A stretch of 26,453 nt of DNA, taken from contig JAZSQB010000015.1 of NCBI GenBank assembly GCA_045537695.1, positions 1 to 26,453 of the forward strand. Reading direction: 5' to 3'. Below are positions 14,094-22,882 of this stretch, piece by piece. The notes under the pieces are model-generated. The model was not told the origin of the DNA. It did no database searches and worked only from the letters and a program-made list of their open reading frames with translations. Numbering within the stretch: the first letter of the stretch is position 1; each line of letters starts with the position of its first letter. The DNA is from RGIG2041 sp045537695. Lineage in GTDB: Bacteria; Bacillota; Clostridia; UBA1381; UMGS1253. The position numbers and the translations under genes are program-made.

Positions 14094-16559
14094 TCAAACG
14101 CCCTGCTTTGCACGGCGGATAGCTTCTGTTTCCGTGCAGCCGTTTTCTGCTACATAGCCCGGCAGCGGAACAAGCTTTTCATGGATAGCATCCAAAATCC
14201 AGCCTGCCTGCGGGAAGAAGAATTCGTCGAATTCAAACGGCGGTGTGATCCAGTTGCGTGCGCCAACAACTGCCGGCGGCGCATCCAAATCATCAAAGCA
14301 AAGCTCTGTCAGATTCTTTGCAACATCGTTCATGAACGAACCACGTGCGCAAGCATCGGATACCAGTACAACTCTGCCCGTCTTCTTCACGGATTCAATC
14401 AGCTTTGTATAATCGAGCGGTACGAGAGAGTGCAGGTTAATGACATCTGCTTCCATACCGTACTTTTCACTGAGTGTCTTTGCAGCATCTACCGCACGGT
14501 AAAGCGCCGCACCAACAGTGATAATCGTTACATCCTTACCGTCACGTACCTTATTTACATCACCGAATTCGATTTCGTAACGCTCTTCCGGTACGCCACC
14601 TTCGTGGAACTGTTCGCCCACGTCGTAAATTCTCTGGCTTTCAAAGAATACAACCGGGTCCGTACCCTTCAATGCAGTTTCCATAAGACCCTTTGCTTCC
14701 CAAGGTGTTGCCGGGAAGCATACCTTGAGGCCCGGGATATGTGCACAAAGTGCTGTCCAGTCCTGACTGTGCTGTGCACCGTACTTGGAACCTACAGATA
14801 CACGCAGTACAACCGGCATCTTCAGAATACCAGCAGACATTGCCTGCCACTTGGACATCTGGTTGAAGATTTCATCGCCTGCGCAGCCGATAAAGTCAGC
14901 ATACATCAGCTCTACGATAGCGCGACCGCCGGAAAGTGCATAACCAACGGCTGTGCCTACGATAGCTGCTTCCGCAATCGGAGAGTTAAAGAGTCTGCAG
15001 TGCGGGAATGCATCCATCATACCGCGGTATACCGCAAACGCACCACCCCAGTCACGGCAGTCTTCACCGTATGCAATCAGGGTCGGGTCTTCATAGAAAC
15101 GGTCATAGATAACCTCGGAAAGTGCATCACGGAGGTTATACAGCTTCATCTTGGAAACCGGCTTGCCGTTTACAATCGGAGAGCGACTCTTTTCCTTAAT
15201 CTTCTTATATGCCGGTACTTCTGCAAGCGGCATATTTACTTCCGGCTCGCGGTCGTCAAACTTATCAACCTTCTCGTTGGAGAACATCATACGTTCTACA
15301 ACTGCCGGATCCTTCTTAAAGTCAACATATGGGCTGATGGAAGTATCCGAAGCTGCTTTGCAAATCATGGTCATACGCTCGGACACATCTGCCAGAATTT
15401 CTTCAAACTTAGAATCAGCTGCAACGCCTGCATCCACCAAATTCTTGCGGTAAGTGAGCAGCGGATCCACTTCGCGCCATGCATCGAGTTCCTCCTTGGT
15501 GCGGTACGCATTCTGGTCGGAAGTCGAGTGACCGGAGAAACGGTATGTAATTGTATCGAGCATAACCGGACCTTCGCCTGCGCGCAAAATCTTGAGCTTG
15601 CGCTCCATTGCATCGATAACAGCGAGCGGATTGAAACCATCTACGCGTTCTGCATAGAACTGGGTCGGGCTTACGCCGGAACCGATACGGGCAAGCATAT
15701 CATAACCCATGGTTTCACCGCGGGTCTGGTCGCCCATACCGTAGGAGTTATTAAATACGTTAAAGAGAATCGGCACACCGCCGTTGTGGCTTTCCCAAAG
15801 CGTCTTAAACTGATCCATAGATGCAAAGTTCATTGCTTCCCAAACCGGACCGCGCGCCATGGAACCGTCGCCGACGTTGCATACAACGATGCCCTTCTTT
15901 TCGTTGATTTTCTTAAACAGTGCAGCACCGGTGGAAATCGAAGCCGAGCCGCCTACGATTGCGTTGTTCGGGTAAATACCGAACGGCAGGAAGAACGCGT
16001 GCATCGAGCCGCCCATACCCTTGTGGAAGCCTGTCTCACGCGCAAAAATCTCAGAGAGTGTACCGTAGAGGATAAAACGGATTGCAAGCTCCTTTACATC
16101 GCTTACCGGACCGAGCTTTTCTGTTGCGCGCAGTGCGCTGCCGCCCAAAAAGCCTTCCATAACATCCATGAGTTCCTGCTCGCTGAGCTTGTTAATACAA
16201 GACAGTGCTTTCGCAAGAATTTCGGAATGGCTTCTGTGGGAACCGAAGGAAAAGTCGTTTTGGTCGAGCAGATAAGCCTGACCTACCGCAGCAGCTTCCT
16301 GACCGATGGACAGATGCGCCGGACCCGGATAGGTTGTTTCAATACCGTTGTAGAGACCCTGCGTCTTAATCTGATTGAGCATCGACTCAAACTCACGCAG
16401 GATAGCAATATCGCGGTAAATGCGCACGAGGTCATCATCGCTGAACTTGCCGCGCTCGTCAGCTACGCTTTTGTTATATACATTTACAGGAATGTCATTG
16501 AATGTGATTTTGCCCGCTGCACGTACCTCAGCAGGATCTACAAATAAATTCTTAGGCAT
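14094..16559 (-). CDS. 2-oxoacid dehydrogenase E1, alpha and beta subunits fused
   Basis: This 821-residue thiamine-diphosphate enzyme decarboxylates a 2-oxoacid and acetylates or acylates lipoyl-E2. Residues ~1-430 are the alpha part, with 'HKGMGGSMH' (179-187) and the ThDP motif GDGS (230-233) ending at N270-N271. Residues ~478-821 are the beta part ('LRDALSEVIYDRFYEDPTLIAYGEDC', 'FNSPIAEAAIVGTAVGYALSG', 'YADFIGCAGDEIFNQMSKW', 'SLVPLDYTKL'). A charged linker joins them. Pyruvate is the likely substrate, but acetoin or branched-chain acids cannot be excluded. It is last in the E2-E3-E1 operon; the start has GGAG upstream. Confidence 0.93.
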   Translation of the reverse strand: MPKNLFVDPAEVRAAGKITFNDIPVNVYNKSVADERGKFSDDDLVRIYRDIAILREFESMLNQIKTQGLYNGIETTYPGPAHLSIGQEAAAVGQAYLLDQNDFSFGSHRSHSEILAKALSCINKLSEQELMDVMEGFLGGSALRATEKLGPVSDVKELAIRFILYGTLSEIFARETGFHKGMGGSMHAFFLPFGIYPNNAIVGGSASISTGAALFKKINEKKGIVVCNVGDGSMARGPVWEAMNFASMDQFKTLWESHNGGVPILFNVFNNSYGMGDQTRGETMGYDMLARIGSGVSPTQFYAERVDGFNPLAVIDAMERKLKILRAGEGPVMLDTITYRFSGHSTSDQNAYRTKEELDAWREVDPLLTYRKNLVDAGVAADSKFEEILADVSERMTMICKAASDTSISPYVDFKKDPAVVERMMFSNEKVDKFDDREPEVNMPLAEVPAYKKIKEKSRSPIVNGKPVSKMKLYNLRDALSEVIYDRFYEDPTLIAYGEDCRDWGGAFAVYRGMMDAFPHCRLFNSPIAEAAIVGTAVGYALSGGRAIVELMYADFIGCAGDEIFNQMSKWQAMSAGILKMPVVLRVSVGSKYGAQHSQDWTALCAHIPGLKVCFPATPWEAKGLMETALKGTDPVVFFESQRIYDVGEQFHEGGVPEERYEIEFGDVNKVRDGKDVTIITVGAALYRAVDAAKTLSEKYGMEADVINLHSLVPLDYTKLIESVKKTGRVVLVSDACARGSFMNDVAKNLTELCFDDLDAPPAVVGARNWITPPFEFDEFFFPQAGWILDAIHEKLVPLPGYVAENGCTETEAIRRAKQGV

Positions 16560-16578
16560 TTGTATTTTCTCCTCTCAA

Positions 16579-17946
16579 TTAAATATGAAAAATTGCTTCA
16601 CGGATGATCTCCGCAACCGTCGGATGCGGGAACACGAGTTTTTTAAGTCTATCCGGTGTAAGCTCTGTATCCACCATCATCGTTGCTGTCATAATAATTT
16701 CAGATGCATAAGAGCCAACCATGTGGCAACCTACCAAACGATTTTTGTCCAAATCTACAACCAGCTTAATAAAGCCCTTTCCACCTTCGGTTTCTGCAAG
16801 ATAGCGACCTGCATAAGACATCGGAAGCTTCACTTCCTTTACCTTCATGCCCTGCTTTTCAGCATCTTCCTTGGAAAGACCAACGCTTGCAACTTCCGGA
16901 TCTGTATAAATAACAGACGGAATCACATCGTAGCGCATTTCATCGTTCTTGCCGAGCATGTGATTTACGGCAACCTCTGCTTCTCTGTATGCAGTGTGTG
17001 CAAGCATCAGCTTGCCGTTACAGTCACCAATCGCATAAACGCCGGAAACATTTGTGCACAGATGACGGTCCGTCTTGATTGCCGCTCTGTCCATCTCGAG
17101 CTGCAGGCTTTCAACGCCGATGTTCGCTGTGGACGGCTTTCTGCCCGCAGACAGAAGTACCATATCGCATGCGATTTCTTTCTTTTCGCCGTTTTCTTCG
17201 TAAATTACGCTGTTTTCCTTCACTTCCAGCACCTTGCAAGAAAGCTTGAATTCCATACCGCGCTTTTCAAAGCCGCTCTGGAGCACCTTGCAGATTTCCG
17301 CATCGGTTGCACCTGCGATTTTCGGCATCATTTCAATTACAGTTACAGAAACGCCTACACTTGCAAAGTAGTATGCCATTTCAAGACCGATAACGCCGCC
17401 GCCAATGACTACCAGCTTTTCCGGAAGCTTTGTTGCGTCCAGCACTTCGCGGTTGGTTACGACAAAGCCGCGCTCAATGCCTTCTTTCAGACCCGGCACC
17501 GGCGGAACAACAGTCTCCGAACCGGAAGCGATCACAAGACGCTTACCTTCGTATACGTTACCGTCTGCCGCAACCGCAAAGCCGTTAGCACCACGACCCT
17601 GAATCGTTGCAGATGCAGAAATAACTTCTACCTTATTACCCTTCATCGTAGCACCGACACCGGCAACCAGTGTCTTTACCACCTGATTTTTACGTTCAAT
17701 CACCTTTGCATGGTCATAGCGCACATCCGTCGCTGTTACGCCGAATGCTTCGCTTTCCTTTGCGTGGCGATACATTTTAGAAGAATTCAAAAGTGTCTTT
17801 GTCGGGATACAGCCTTCGTTAAGGCAAGTACCGCCGAGCGACTTCTTTTCAAACAACAAAACCTTCATACCGCCCTGCGCCGCGCGCTCTGCGCACAGAT
17901 AACCGCCCGGACCGCCGCCAATGACAATCAAATCATACAGTTCCAT
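16579..17946 (-). CDS. lpdA: dihydrolipoyl dehydrogenase (E3)
   Basis: This 455-residue flavoprotein reoxidises dihydrolipoyl-E2 with NAD+. The FAD-binding 'VIGGGPGGYLCAERAA' is followed by the redox disulfide C41-C46 in 'GGTCLNEGCIPTK'. The NAD-binding 'VIGGGVIGLEMAYYFASVG' and the second FAD motif 'GVYAIGDCNG' are present. The C-terminal interface has H441 and E446 ('HPTVAEIIREA'), the catalytic pair that completes the partner subunit. It lies between E2 (11 bp upstream) and fused E1 (about 19 bp downstream), so it is the dedicated E3 of this complex. Confidence 0.97.
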   Translation of the reverse strand: MELYDLIVIGGGPGGYLCAERAAQGGMKVLLFEKKSLGGTCLNEGCIPTKTLLNSSKMYRHAKESEAFGVTATDVRYDHAKVIERKNQVVKTLVAGVGATMKGNKVEVISASATIQGRGANGFAVAADGNVYEGKRLVIASGSETVVPPVPGLKEGIERGFVVTNREVLDATKLPEKLVVIGGGVIGLEMAYYFASVGVSVTVIEMMPKIAGATDAEICKVLQSGFEKRGMEFKLSCKVLEVKENSVIYEENGEKKEIACDMVLLSAGRKPSTANIGVESLQLEMDRAAIKTDRHLCTNVSGVYAIGDCNGKLMLAHTAYREAEVAVNHMLGKNDEMRYDVIPSVIYTDPEVASVGLSKEDAEKQGMKVKEVKLPMSYAGRYLAETEGGKGFIKLVVDLDKNRLVGCHMVGSYASEIIMTATMMVDTELTPDRLKKLVFPHPTVAEIIREAIFHI

Positions 17947-17957
17947 AACCCGTCCTC

Positions 17958-19199
17958 CTATTTCGCCAACAGCGTTGTAAAGTTTTCAAGATTCTGACCG
18001 AGTTCCTTCTGGAAACGCGCCGCCGGTGTACCGTCTACTGCGCGGTGGTCATATGTCAGGCTAAGTCCCATTGCCGGATAAAGCTCGATTGCGCCATCTT
18101 TACCCTTACGCATGCGCTCAACCGTACCGCACACGCCCAAAATACCGGTCTGCGGCGGATTGATAACCGGTGTAAAGGATTCTACACCGAGGTTACCGAG
18201 GTTCGATACCGTAAATGTACCGCCCGAAAGCTTATCAGGGTTAATGTTACCCTCACGGCACTGTGCCGCAAGTTCCTTTACTTCTTTGGAAATTTCAAGC
18301 AGACTCTTCTGATCTGCGTTGAAAATTGTCGGTACCATCAAACCGCGCGGTGTATCTACCGCAACGCCGAGATGTACATGCTTAAACAGACGAATGTTAT
18401 TATCATCAAGCATATGTGCATTCAAATCCGGATGGTTTAAAAGCGTTCTCGATACAGCGTAGAGCACGATATCGCCAAGTGTGATACCTGCCGTCTCGCC
18501 TTCGGATGCCTTTAAGAGCTTTCTGTAAGCTAAAATTGCACTTGCATCGAAGGATGTGTTGTGCGTAAGCTGTGCCATCGTCGAAAGCGAAGTGTGCATC
18601 GACTTGCTGATGGCGCGGCGAATGCCGCTAAACTTCACATCTGTGTATTCCATATCCGGTGCTTCTGCTGCAACTCCTGCTGCCGGTGCAGCTGCCGCTA
18701 CCGGATTGTTCATGAGTTCTCTTACATCGCGTTCAATAATTCTGCCGTTCGGACCGGTCGGTGTTGCCAAGCCAGCATCCACGCCTGCACGCTCTGCAAG
18801 CTTTTTCGCTCTCGGTGAAACCGCACTCTTTTCCCCAGCAACCGCTGTCGTTTCTACCGCAGCTGCTACCGGCGCACTCTCTGCTGCAGCCGGAGCTGCT
18901 TCCGCTACCGGTTCTGCTGCCTGTACCTCTCCTGCCGGACGCAGCGCGCTGCAATCCTCACCCGGATTACCTACTGCGCAAACATTGACCAGACACGGTA
19001 CCTCGTCACCTTCCTGATAAAAGATTTCCAACAATGTGCCTTCCTCGGTCGATTCGCACTCAAAGCTTGCTTTGTCTGTTTCATAGGTAAACAATACATC
19101 GCCGACCTTGACTGCGTCGCCAACCTTCTTTTCCCATGTGCCGATGATACAGCTTTCAACCGTAATACCGGCTTTAGGCATAATGACTGCATTTGCCAA
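17958..19199 (-). CDS. 2-oxoacid dehydrogenase E2 (lipoyl acyltransferase)
   Basis: This 413-residue core subunit has one lipoyl domain at the N-terminus, lipoylated at the lysine in 'YETDKASFE' (K43 from the chosen start). Next come an Ala/Pro-rich flexible linker, a peripheral-subunit-binding domain ('SPRAKKLAERAGVD...GPNGRIIERDV') and a second Ala-rich linker. The catalytic domain ends with 'DHRAVDGTPAARF', the HxxxDG motif. TTG 19199 is chosen because GAGGTG lies six bases ahead; the GTG at 19208 is part of that SD. First gene of the operon, under a promoter with three TGTTAA repeats. Confidence 0.95.
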   Translation of the reverse strand: MANAVIMPKAGITVESCIIGTWEKKVGDAVKVGDVLFTYETDKASFECESTEEGTLLEIFYQEGDEVPCLVNVCAVGNPGEDCSALRPAGEVQAAEPVAEAAPAAAESAPVAAAVETTAVAGEKSAVSPRAKKLAERAGVDAGLATPTGPNGRIIERDVRELMNNPVAAAAPAAGVAAEAPDMEYTDVKFSGIRRAISKSMHTSLSTMAQLTHNTSFDASAILAYRKLLKASEGETAGITLGDIVLYAVSRTLLNHPDLNAHMLDDNNIRLFKHVHLGVAVDTPRGLMVPTIFNADQKSLLEISKEVKELAAQCREGNINPDKLSGGTFTVSNLGNLGVESFTPVINPPQTGILGVCGTVERMRKGKDGAIELYPAMGLSLTYDHRAVDGTPAARFQKELGQNLENFTTLLAK

Positions 19200-19231
19200 T
19201 TGAAACACCTCACTCTAAAATTTTGTTTAAT

Positions 19232-19287
19232 TTAACACAATTTAACATTTACCACCTATATTATATCACATATTAACATTTTGTCAA
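19232..19287 (-). promoter_or_regulatory. pdh operon promoter with three TGTTAA operator repeats
   Basis: There is a -35 TTGACA (19282-19287), a 16-nt spacer and a -10 TATAAT (19260-19265). Three TGTTAA motifs on the minus strand (19232-19237, 19242-19247, 19273-19278) are spaced by 10 and 31 bp, close to whole helical turns. One lies in the spacer and two just downstream of the start point. DeoR-family proteins often bind direct repeats, and the same motif is at the deoR promoter. Confidence 0.65.
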
Positions 19288-19313
19288 TTCTTTTCCCACG
19301 AAATTTCTAATAG

Positions 19314-19350
19314 AAAAAGCACGGAAGCTTCCTAAACTTCTGTGCTTTTT
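19314..19350. terminator. terminator after the DeoR-family gene
   Basis: A 14-bp stem (19314-19327 with 19337-19350, one G-U or A-C position) has a 9-nt loop, with A5 and T5 at the ends. It lies 9 nt after the regulator stop and before the pdh promoter, so the regulator and operon are separate units. Confidence 0.85.
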
Positions 19351-19359
19351 GAACAACAG

Positions 19360-20109
19360 TTACAACAATACCGCACCGGCATCCTCGATTGCGCGCACAA
19401 ATTCCTCCGACATGGAACCGTCGGTGATGATATAATCGGCATCTTCGATTGTGCCGAAGGTGTACGGCATCAGTCTGCCGAACTTTTCCGCGCCGCAGAG
19501 CATAACACTGACACGCGCCTTATCTAAAATCAAGCGCTTAATAAGCATATCCGCTTCCGTACCACAGGTAAATCCCTCGCCCACGGAATAGCCGGATACA
19601 CCCATAAAGGCGATGTCTATATTTATTTTTTTGAGCATTTCCAATGTATTCAAACCGGAAACCGACAGATTTCTGCGGTTCATTGTACCACAGCAAAGCG
19701 TCACCGTTGGATTGTGAAGCTTGCAAAGCTCAAGCGCAATGCTCGGGCTGGTCGTTACAACGTTTAAGCTAATGTCCGGCAGATTTTTTGCCAAAAACAA
19801 GTTCGACGTACCGGCATCCAAAAACACAGAGCTGTGCGGCTGCAAAAGCGCAATCGCTTTTTTTACCATAGACATCTTGCCTCGAGTATTCTCCCCCATG
19901 CGCACATGAAAATCCACATCATCCTGATAGCGCGCATACTTCACCATACCTCGATGCTTGGAAATCACCCCCTGGCGCTCCAGTGCATTTAAGTCGCGGT
20001 GAATGGTCATCAGGGAAACTTCTGGGAAGAGTGCCTGTAGTTCCTTGATGGTTGCCATACTGTTTTTCTCAACATATTCTTTTATACGGTCTTGTCTGAT
20101 CAGATTCAT
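19360..20109 (-). CDS. DeoR-family transcriptional regulator
   Basis: This 249-residue regulator has an N-terminal winged helix ('RIKEYVEKNSMATIKELQALFPEVSLMTIHRDLNALERQGVISKHRGMV') and a DeoR C-terminal sensor domain of the sugar-phosphate-isomerase-like fold ('SSVFLDAGTSNLFLAKNLP', 'VVTTSPSIALEL', 'CGTMNRRNLSVSG', 'FMGVSGYSVGEGFTCG'). It lies upstream of the pdh operon on the same strand and divergent from lplA. TGTTAA-like repeats at its promoter and at pdh suggest it controls itself and the dehydrogenase. The effector is unknown; family members usually sense phosphorylated sugars. Confidence 0.92.
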   Translation of the reverse strand: MNLIRQDRIKEYVEKNSMATIKELQALFPEVSLMTIHRDLNALERQGVISKHRGMVKYARYQDDVDFHVRMGENTRGKMSMVKKAIALLQPHSSVFLDAGTSNLFLAKNLPDISLNVVTTSPSIALELCKLHNPTVTLCCGTMNRRNLSVSGLNTLEMLKKINIDIAFMGVSGYSVGEGFTCGTEADMLIKRLILDKARVSVMLCGAEKFGRLMPYTFGTIEDADYIITDGSMSEEFVRAIEDAGAVLL

Positions 20110-20139
20110 GTTAAAAACCTCTGTATATTTCGATACTTT

Positions 20140-20174
20140 ATAACAATTTTAACATTTTATATCAACTTTGTCAA
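20140..20174 (-). promoter_or_regulatory. deoR-family gene promoter with TGTTAA-like sites
   Basis: There is a -35 TTGACA (20169-20174), a 17-nt spacer and a -10 TAAAAT (20146-20151) with TGT before it. TGTTAA (20149-20154) overlaps the -10, and a degenerate TGTTAT (20140-20145) follows 9 bp away, matching motifs at the pdh promoter. Confidence 0.65.
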
Positions 20175-20183
20175 CAAATCCTA

Positions 20184-20212
20184 TTGACTCTTTTTTAATT
20201 TTCATTTAAAAT
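20184..20212 (+). promoter_or_regulatory. lplA promoter
   Basis: There is a -35 TTGACT (20184-20189), a 17-nt spacer and a -10 TAAAAT (20207-20212). Its -35 lies only 9 bp from the -35 of the divergent regulator promoter, so the two may compete or be co-controlled. Confidence 0.65.
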
Positions 20213-20242
20213 AGGAGAAAATAACGTGTAAAAGGTGAAATT

Positions 20243-21217
20243 ATGATTCAAAAACTACAATATTACATCAGTCCATCTCACGACCCTTATCATAACCTCG
20301 CAACAGAGAAGTACTTGTTGGATACCGTCACAGAAGACAGCGTTATTCTATATCTGTGGCAAAACCAAAACACAGTCGTAATCGGTAAAAACCAAAATGC
20401 CTGGGTGGAATGCCGCACACAGGCGCTGACCGAATACGGCGGCAAGCTCGCGCGCCGCTTGTCCGGCGGCGGTGCTGTGTTCCACGACCTGGGCAATTTA
20501 AATTTCACCTTTATTTGCGCAAAAGAAAACTATGACCTTGCACGGCAAATGCAGGTAATTCAAACTGCGTGCCGTCTTGCCGGCATTGAAACAGAGCTTT
20601 CCGGCAGAAACGATTTGCTCGCAGACGGCAAAAAGTTTTCGGGCAATGCCTTTTATAACGCACAAGGCAATGCGTATCATCACGGCACCTTACTCATTGA
20701 TACCGATTTTGAAAATATGAGCCGCTTTTTAACGCCGTCGAAAGCCAAACTGGAAGCCAAAGGCGTAAAATCCGTCCGTGCACGCGTCGTAAACTTAAGC
20801 ACACTCTCCCCCTACCTGACTTGCAAAGCTATGGAAGCACATATGCTGACAGCATTTGCTAAGGTGTACGGCTTTACGCCCGAACAAATAACAGAAATAA
20901 ACGAATCTACCATAAAACCGCTTGCGGAAGAATACGGCAGTTGGGATTATCTGTACGGAAAGTCCCTCGCCTTTAACGTCTCTGCCGAAGGACACTTTTC
21001 GTGGGGGCACGCTACGCTTTTATTAGAAACTGACAAAGGCATTATTCAAGATGTGCAACTGTATACGGATGCGATGGATGAAACCTTAGCTACGGTAGTA
21101 CAAAATGCATTAAAGGCTTGTCCTTTGAACAAAACCAAAATTCAAGATGCCCTGTCTGCAGTTTTTACACAAGCACTGACGGAAGATTTTTTGAATCTGA
21201 TTGCACAAATTCTATAA
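20243..21217 (+). CDS. lplA: lipoate-protein ligase A
   Basis: This 324-residue enzyme activates lipoate with ATP and attaches it to lysines of lipoyl domains. The N-terminal catalytic domain has the signature 'RRLSGGGAVFHDLGNLNFTF', then 'GRNDLLADGKKFSGNAF' and 'YHHGTLLIDTDF', with 'KGVKSVRARVVNLS'. The C-terminal accessory domain is present. AAAGGTG precedes the ATG. The obvious client is the E2 subunit encoded 1 kb away; the pairing suggests the cell scavenges lipoate, as no lipA or lipB is in view. It ends at a short terminator. Confidence 0.95.
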   Translation: MIQKLQYYISPSHDPYHNLATEKYLLDTVTEDSVILYLWQNQNTVVIGKNQNAWVECRTQALTEYGGKLARRLSGGGAVFHDLGNLNFTFICAKENYDLARQMQVIQTACRLAGIETELSGRNDLLADGKKFSGNAFYNAQGNAYHHGTLLIDTDFENMSRFLTPSKAKLEAKGVKSVRARVVNLSTLSPYLTCKAMEAHMLTAFAKVYGFTPEQITEINESTIKPLAEEYGSWDYLYGKSLAFNVSAEGHFSWGHATLLLETDKGIIQDVQLYTDAMDETLATVVQNALKACPLNKTKIQDALSAVFTQALTEDFLNLIAQIL

Positions 21218-21244
21218 AAAAAAACGCCCAAGGCGTTTTTTTTT
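21216..21244. terminator. bidirectional terminator between lplA and putP
   Basis: ACGCC and GGCGT arms with loop CAA are flanked by A8 and T9, so the stem extends to about 12 bp. It lies between convergent genes and overlaps the lplA stop. Confidence 0.9.
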
Positions 21245-21262
21245 AGAATTTGTTTATACAGA

Positions 21263-22822
21263 CTACTGTCCTGCAACAACAGCATCAAAATCTTCTTCAA
21301 TTTCTTTAGCCGGTGCCTTGGTAAGCAAGGAGACAACTACGATTAAGATTGCAGAGAAGATAAATGCCGGCAGAAGCTCATAGATAGCGAAAACGCCGCC
21401 GAGCTTGCTGATAACCAGCTTCCAGAGGAATACCATACCCGCGCCGCCCATCATACCTGCGATTGCGCCTGCACGGTTGGTTCTCTTCCAGAACAGAGAC
21501 AAAATCATCAACGGACCAAAGGTTGCGCCAAAGCCTGCCCACGCAAAGGATACCACCTTAAAGATGATGCTGTTTTCATCCAATGCGATAAAGATAGCAA
21601 TCAAAGCGATTACGAGCAATGTGATTCTGGTTACAAGCATAACCTGCTTGTCCGTTGCATCCTTCTTGCAAACACCCTGGAAAATGTTCTTCGCGAAGGC
21701 AGAAGCCGCAATCAAAAGATAAGAGTCAGACGAGCTAATCGTTGCCGCCAGAATACCTGCCATAACAAAGCCTGCCAGAATCGGCGGAAGCGAGCTTGTT
21801 GCAAGTGTGATGAAAATGTTTTCCGCAGAAGATGCGGTCAAGTGTGTTGTCGGGAACAACTGTCTGCCCACAATACCAATAAATACAGCAACTGCAAGGG
21901 AAATTACAACCCAAATCATTGCAATTCTTCTCGACATTTTGAGCTCCTCTTCCTTGCGGATTGCCATAAAGCGCAAAAGCACCTGCGGCATACCGAAGTA
22001 ACCAAGCCCCCAAGCCAGCATCGAGCATACGCTCAAAATACCGTACGGTGCTTTGTCCCCGAATACCGGTGCGCCATTAGCAACGAGCTGCATACCGTCT
22101 TCGCCCACGGTCGGCGATGCCAGACCGAAGAATTCGAAAAAGCCCGGAATACTCTTTGCATTTTCTACAACCTGACCAATACCGCCTGCAGATACTGTGC
22201 TGATGATAACAATAACGGTCAGCGCAACAATCATAACAACGCCCTGCATAAAGTCAGAAGCACTTTCTGCCAGGAAGCCACCCAGGATTGTGTAAAGCAG
22301 TACGAAAACTGCACCAACAATCATCATAGAAACGTACGGCAGACCAAACAAGCTCGAGAAAAGCTTACCACAGGTTACAAAGCAGCTTGCTGCATATACC
22401 GAGAAGAAAATCAGGATAAACAAAGCTGCCAGTGTCATAATGACCTTCTTGTTTTCTCTGAATCTGTTCGAGAAAAATTCCGGCAAAGTGATTGCGTTGT
22501 TTGCGCGGATACTGTAACGGCGCAGGCGCTTGGAAACAATCAACCAGTTTAAGTATGTACCAATGGCAAGACCGATTGCCGTCCACGCTGCATCCGCAAG
22601 ACCGCACCAGTATGCTACACCCGGCAGACCCATCAAGAGCCAACCGCTCATATCAGATGCTTCCGCACTCATTGCAGTTACCCACGGACCCAAAGAGCGT
22701 CCGCCCAAATAATAATTTTCAGAACTTGCATTTGCCTTTTTCGCAAATACCACACCGATAATGATAACAATTGCCATATAAATGACCATGGAAATCAAAA
22801 TCTGCATTGTTCTACTGTCCAT
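21263..22822 (-). CDS. putP: sodium/proline symporter, SSS family
   Basis: This 519-residue transporter of the solute:sodium symporter family has about 13 membrane helices. PutP-type landmarks are 'YYLGGRSLGPWVTAMSAEASDMSGWLLMG' near the N-terminus, 'RRYSIRANNAITLPEFFSNRF', 'GLGYFGMPQVLLRFMAIR' and 'AGILAATISSSDSYLLIAASAFAKNIF' (Na2-site region). A short acidic tail follows the last helix. Proline is the likely substrate. AAGGAGGG precedes the ATG. It stands alone between a terminator and a promoter with a long inverted repeat; the TetR-type gene upstream may regulate it. Confidence 0.93.
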   Translation of the reverse strand: MDSRTMQILISMVIYMAIVIIIGVVFAKKANASSENYYLGGRSLGPWVTAMSAEASDMSGWLLMGLPGVAYWCGLADAAWTAIGLAIGTYLNWLIVSKRLRRYSIRANNAITLPEFFSNRFRENKKVIMTLAALFILIFFSVYAASCFVTCGKLFSSLFGLPYVSMMIVGAVFVLLYTILGGFLAESASDFMQGVVMIVALTVIVIISTVSAGGIGQVVENAKSIPGFFEFFGLASPTVGEDGMQLVANGAPVFGDKAPYGILSVCSMLAWGLGYFGMPQVLLRFMAIRKEEELKMSRRIAMIWVVISLAVAVFIGIVGRQLFPTTHLTASSAENIFITLATSSLPPILAGFVMAGILAATISSSDSYLLIAASAFAKNIFQGVCKKDATDKQVMLVTRITLLVIALIAIFIALDENSIIFKVVSFAWAGFGATFGPLMILSLFWKRTNRAGAIAGMMGGAGMVFLWKLVISKLGGVFAIYELLPAFIFSAILIVVVSLLTKAPAKEIEEDFDAVVAGQ

Positions 22823-22853
22823 AAAACAGCCCTCCTTTTTAAATCACCTACCC

Positions 22854-22882
22854 AGTATAACACACTTTTTTTAGAAATGCAA
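22854..22882 (-). promoter_or_regulatory. putP promoter
   Basis: There is a -10 TATACT (22854-22859), a 17-nt spacer and a weak -35 TTGCAT (22877-22882). The -35 touches the 20-bp inverted repeat upstream, so a bound regulator would contact polymerase. Confidence 0.5.

Noticed and set aside
14181..16547. 788-codon open frame on the plus strand
   Set aside because: It is antisense to the fused E1 gene, rich in Cys, Arg and His, and has no SD or domain. It results from codon bias of the real gene.
16420..17997. 525-codon open frame on the plus strand
   Set aside because: It is antisense to the E3 gene and its flanks, with shadow-like composition and no recognisable domain.
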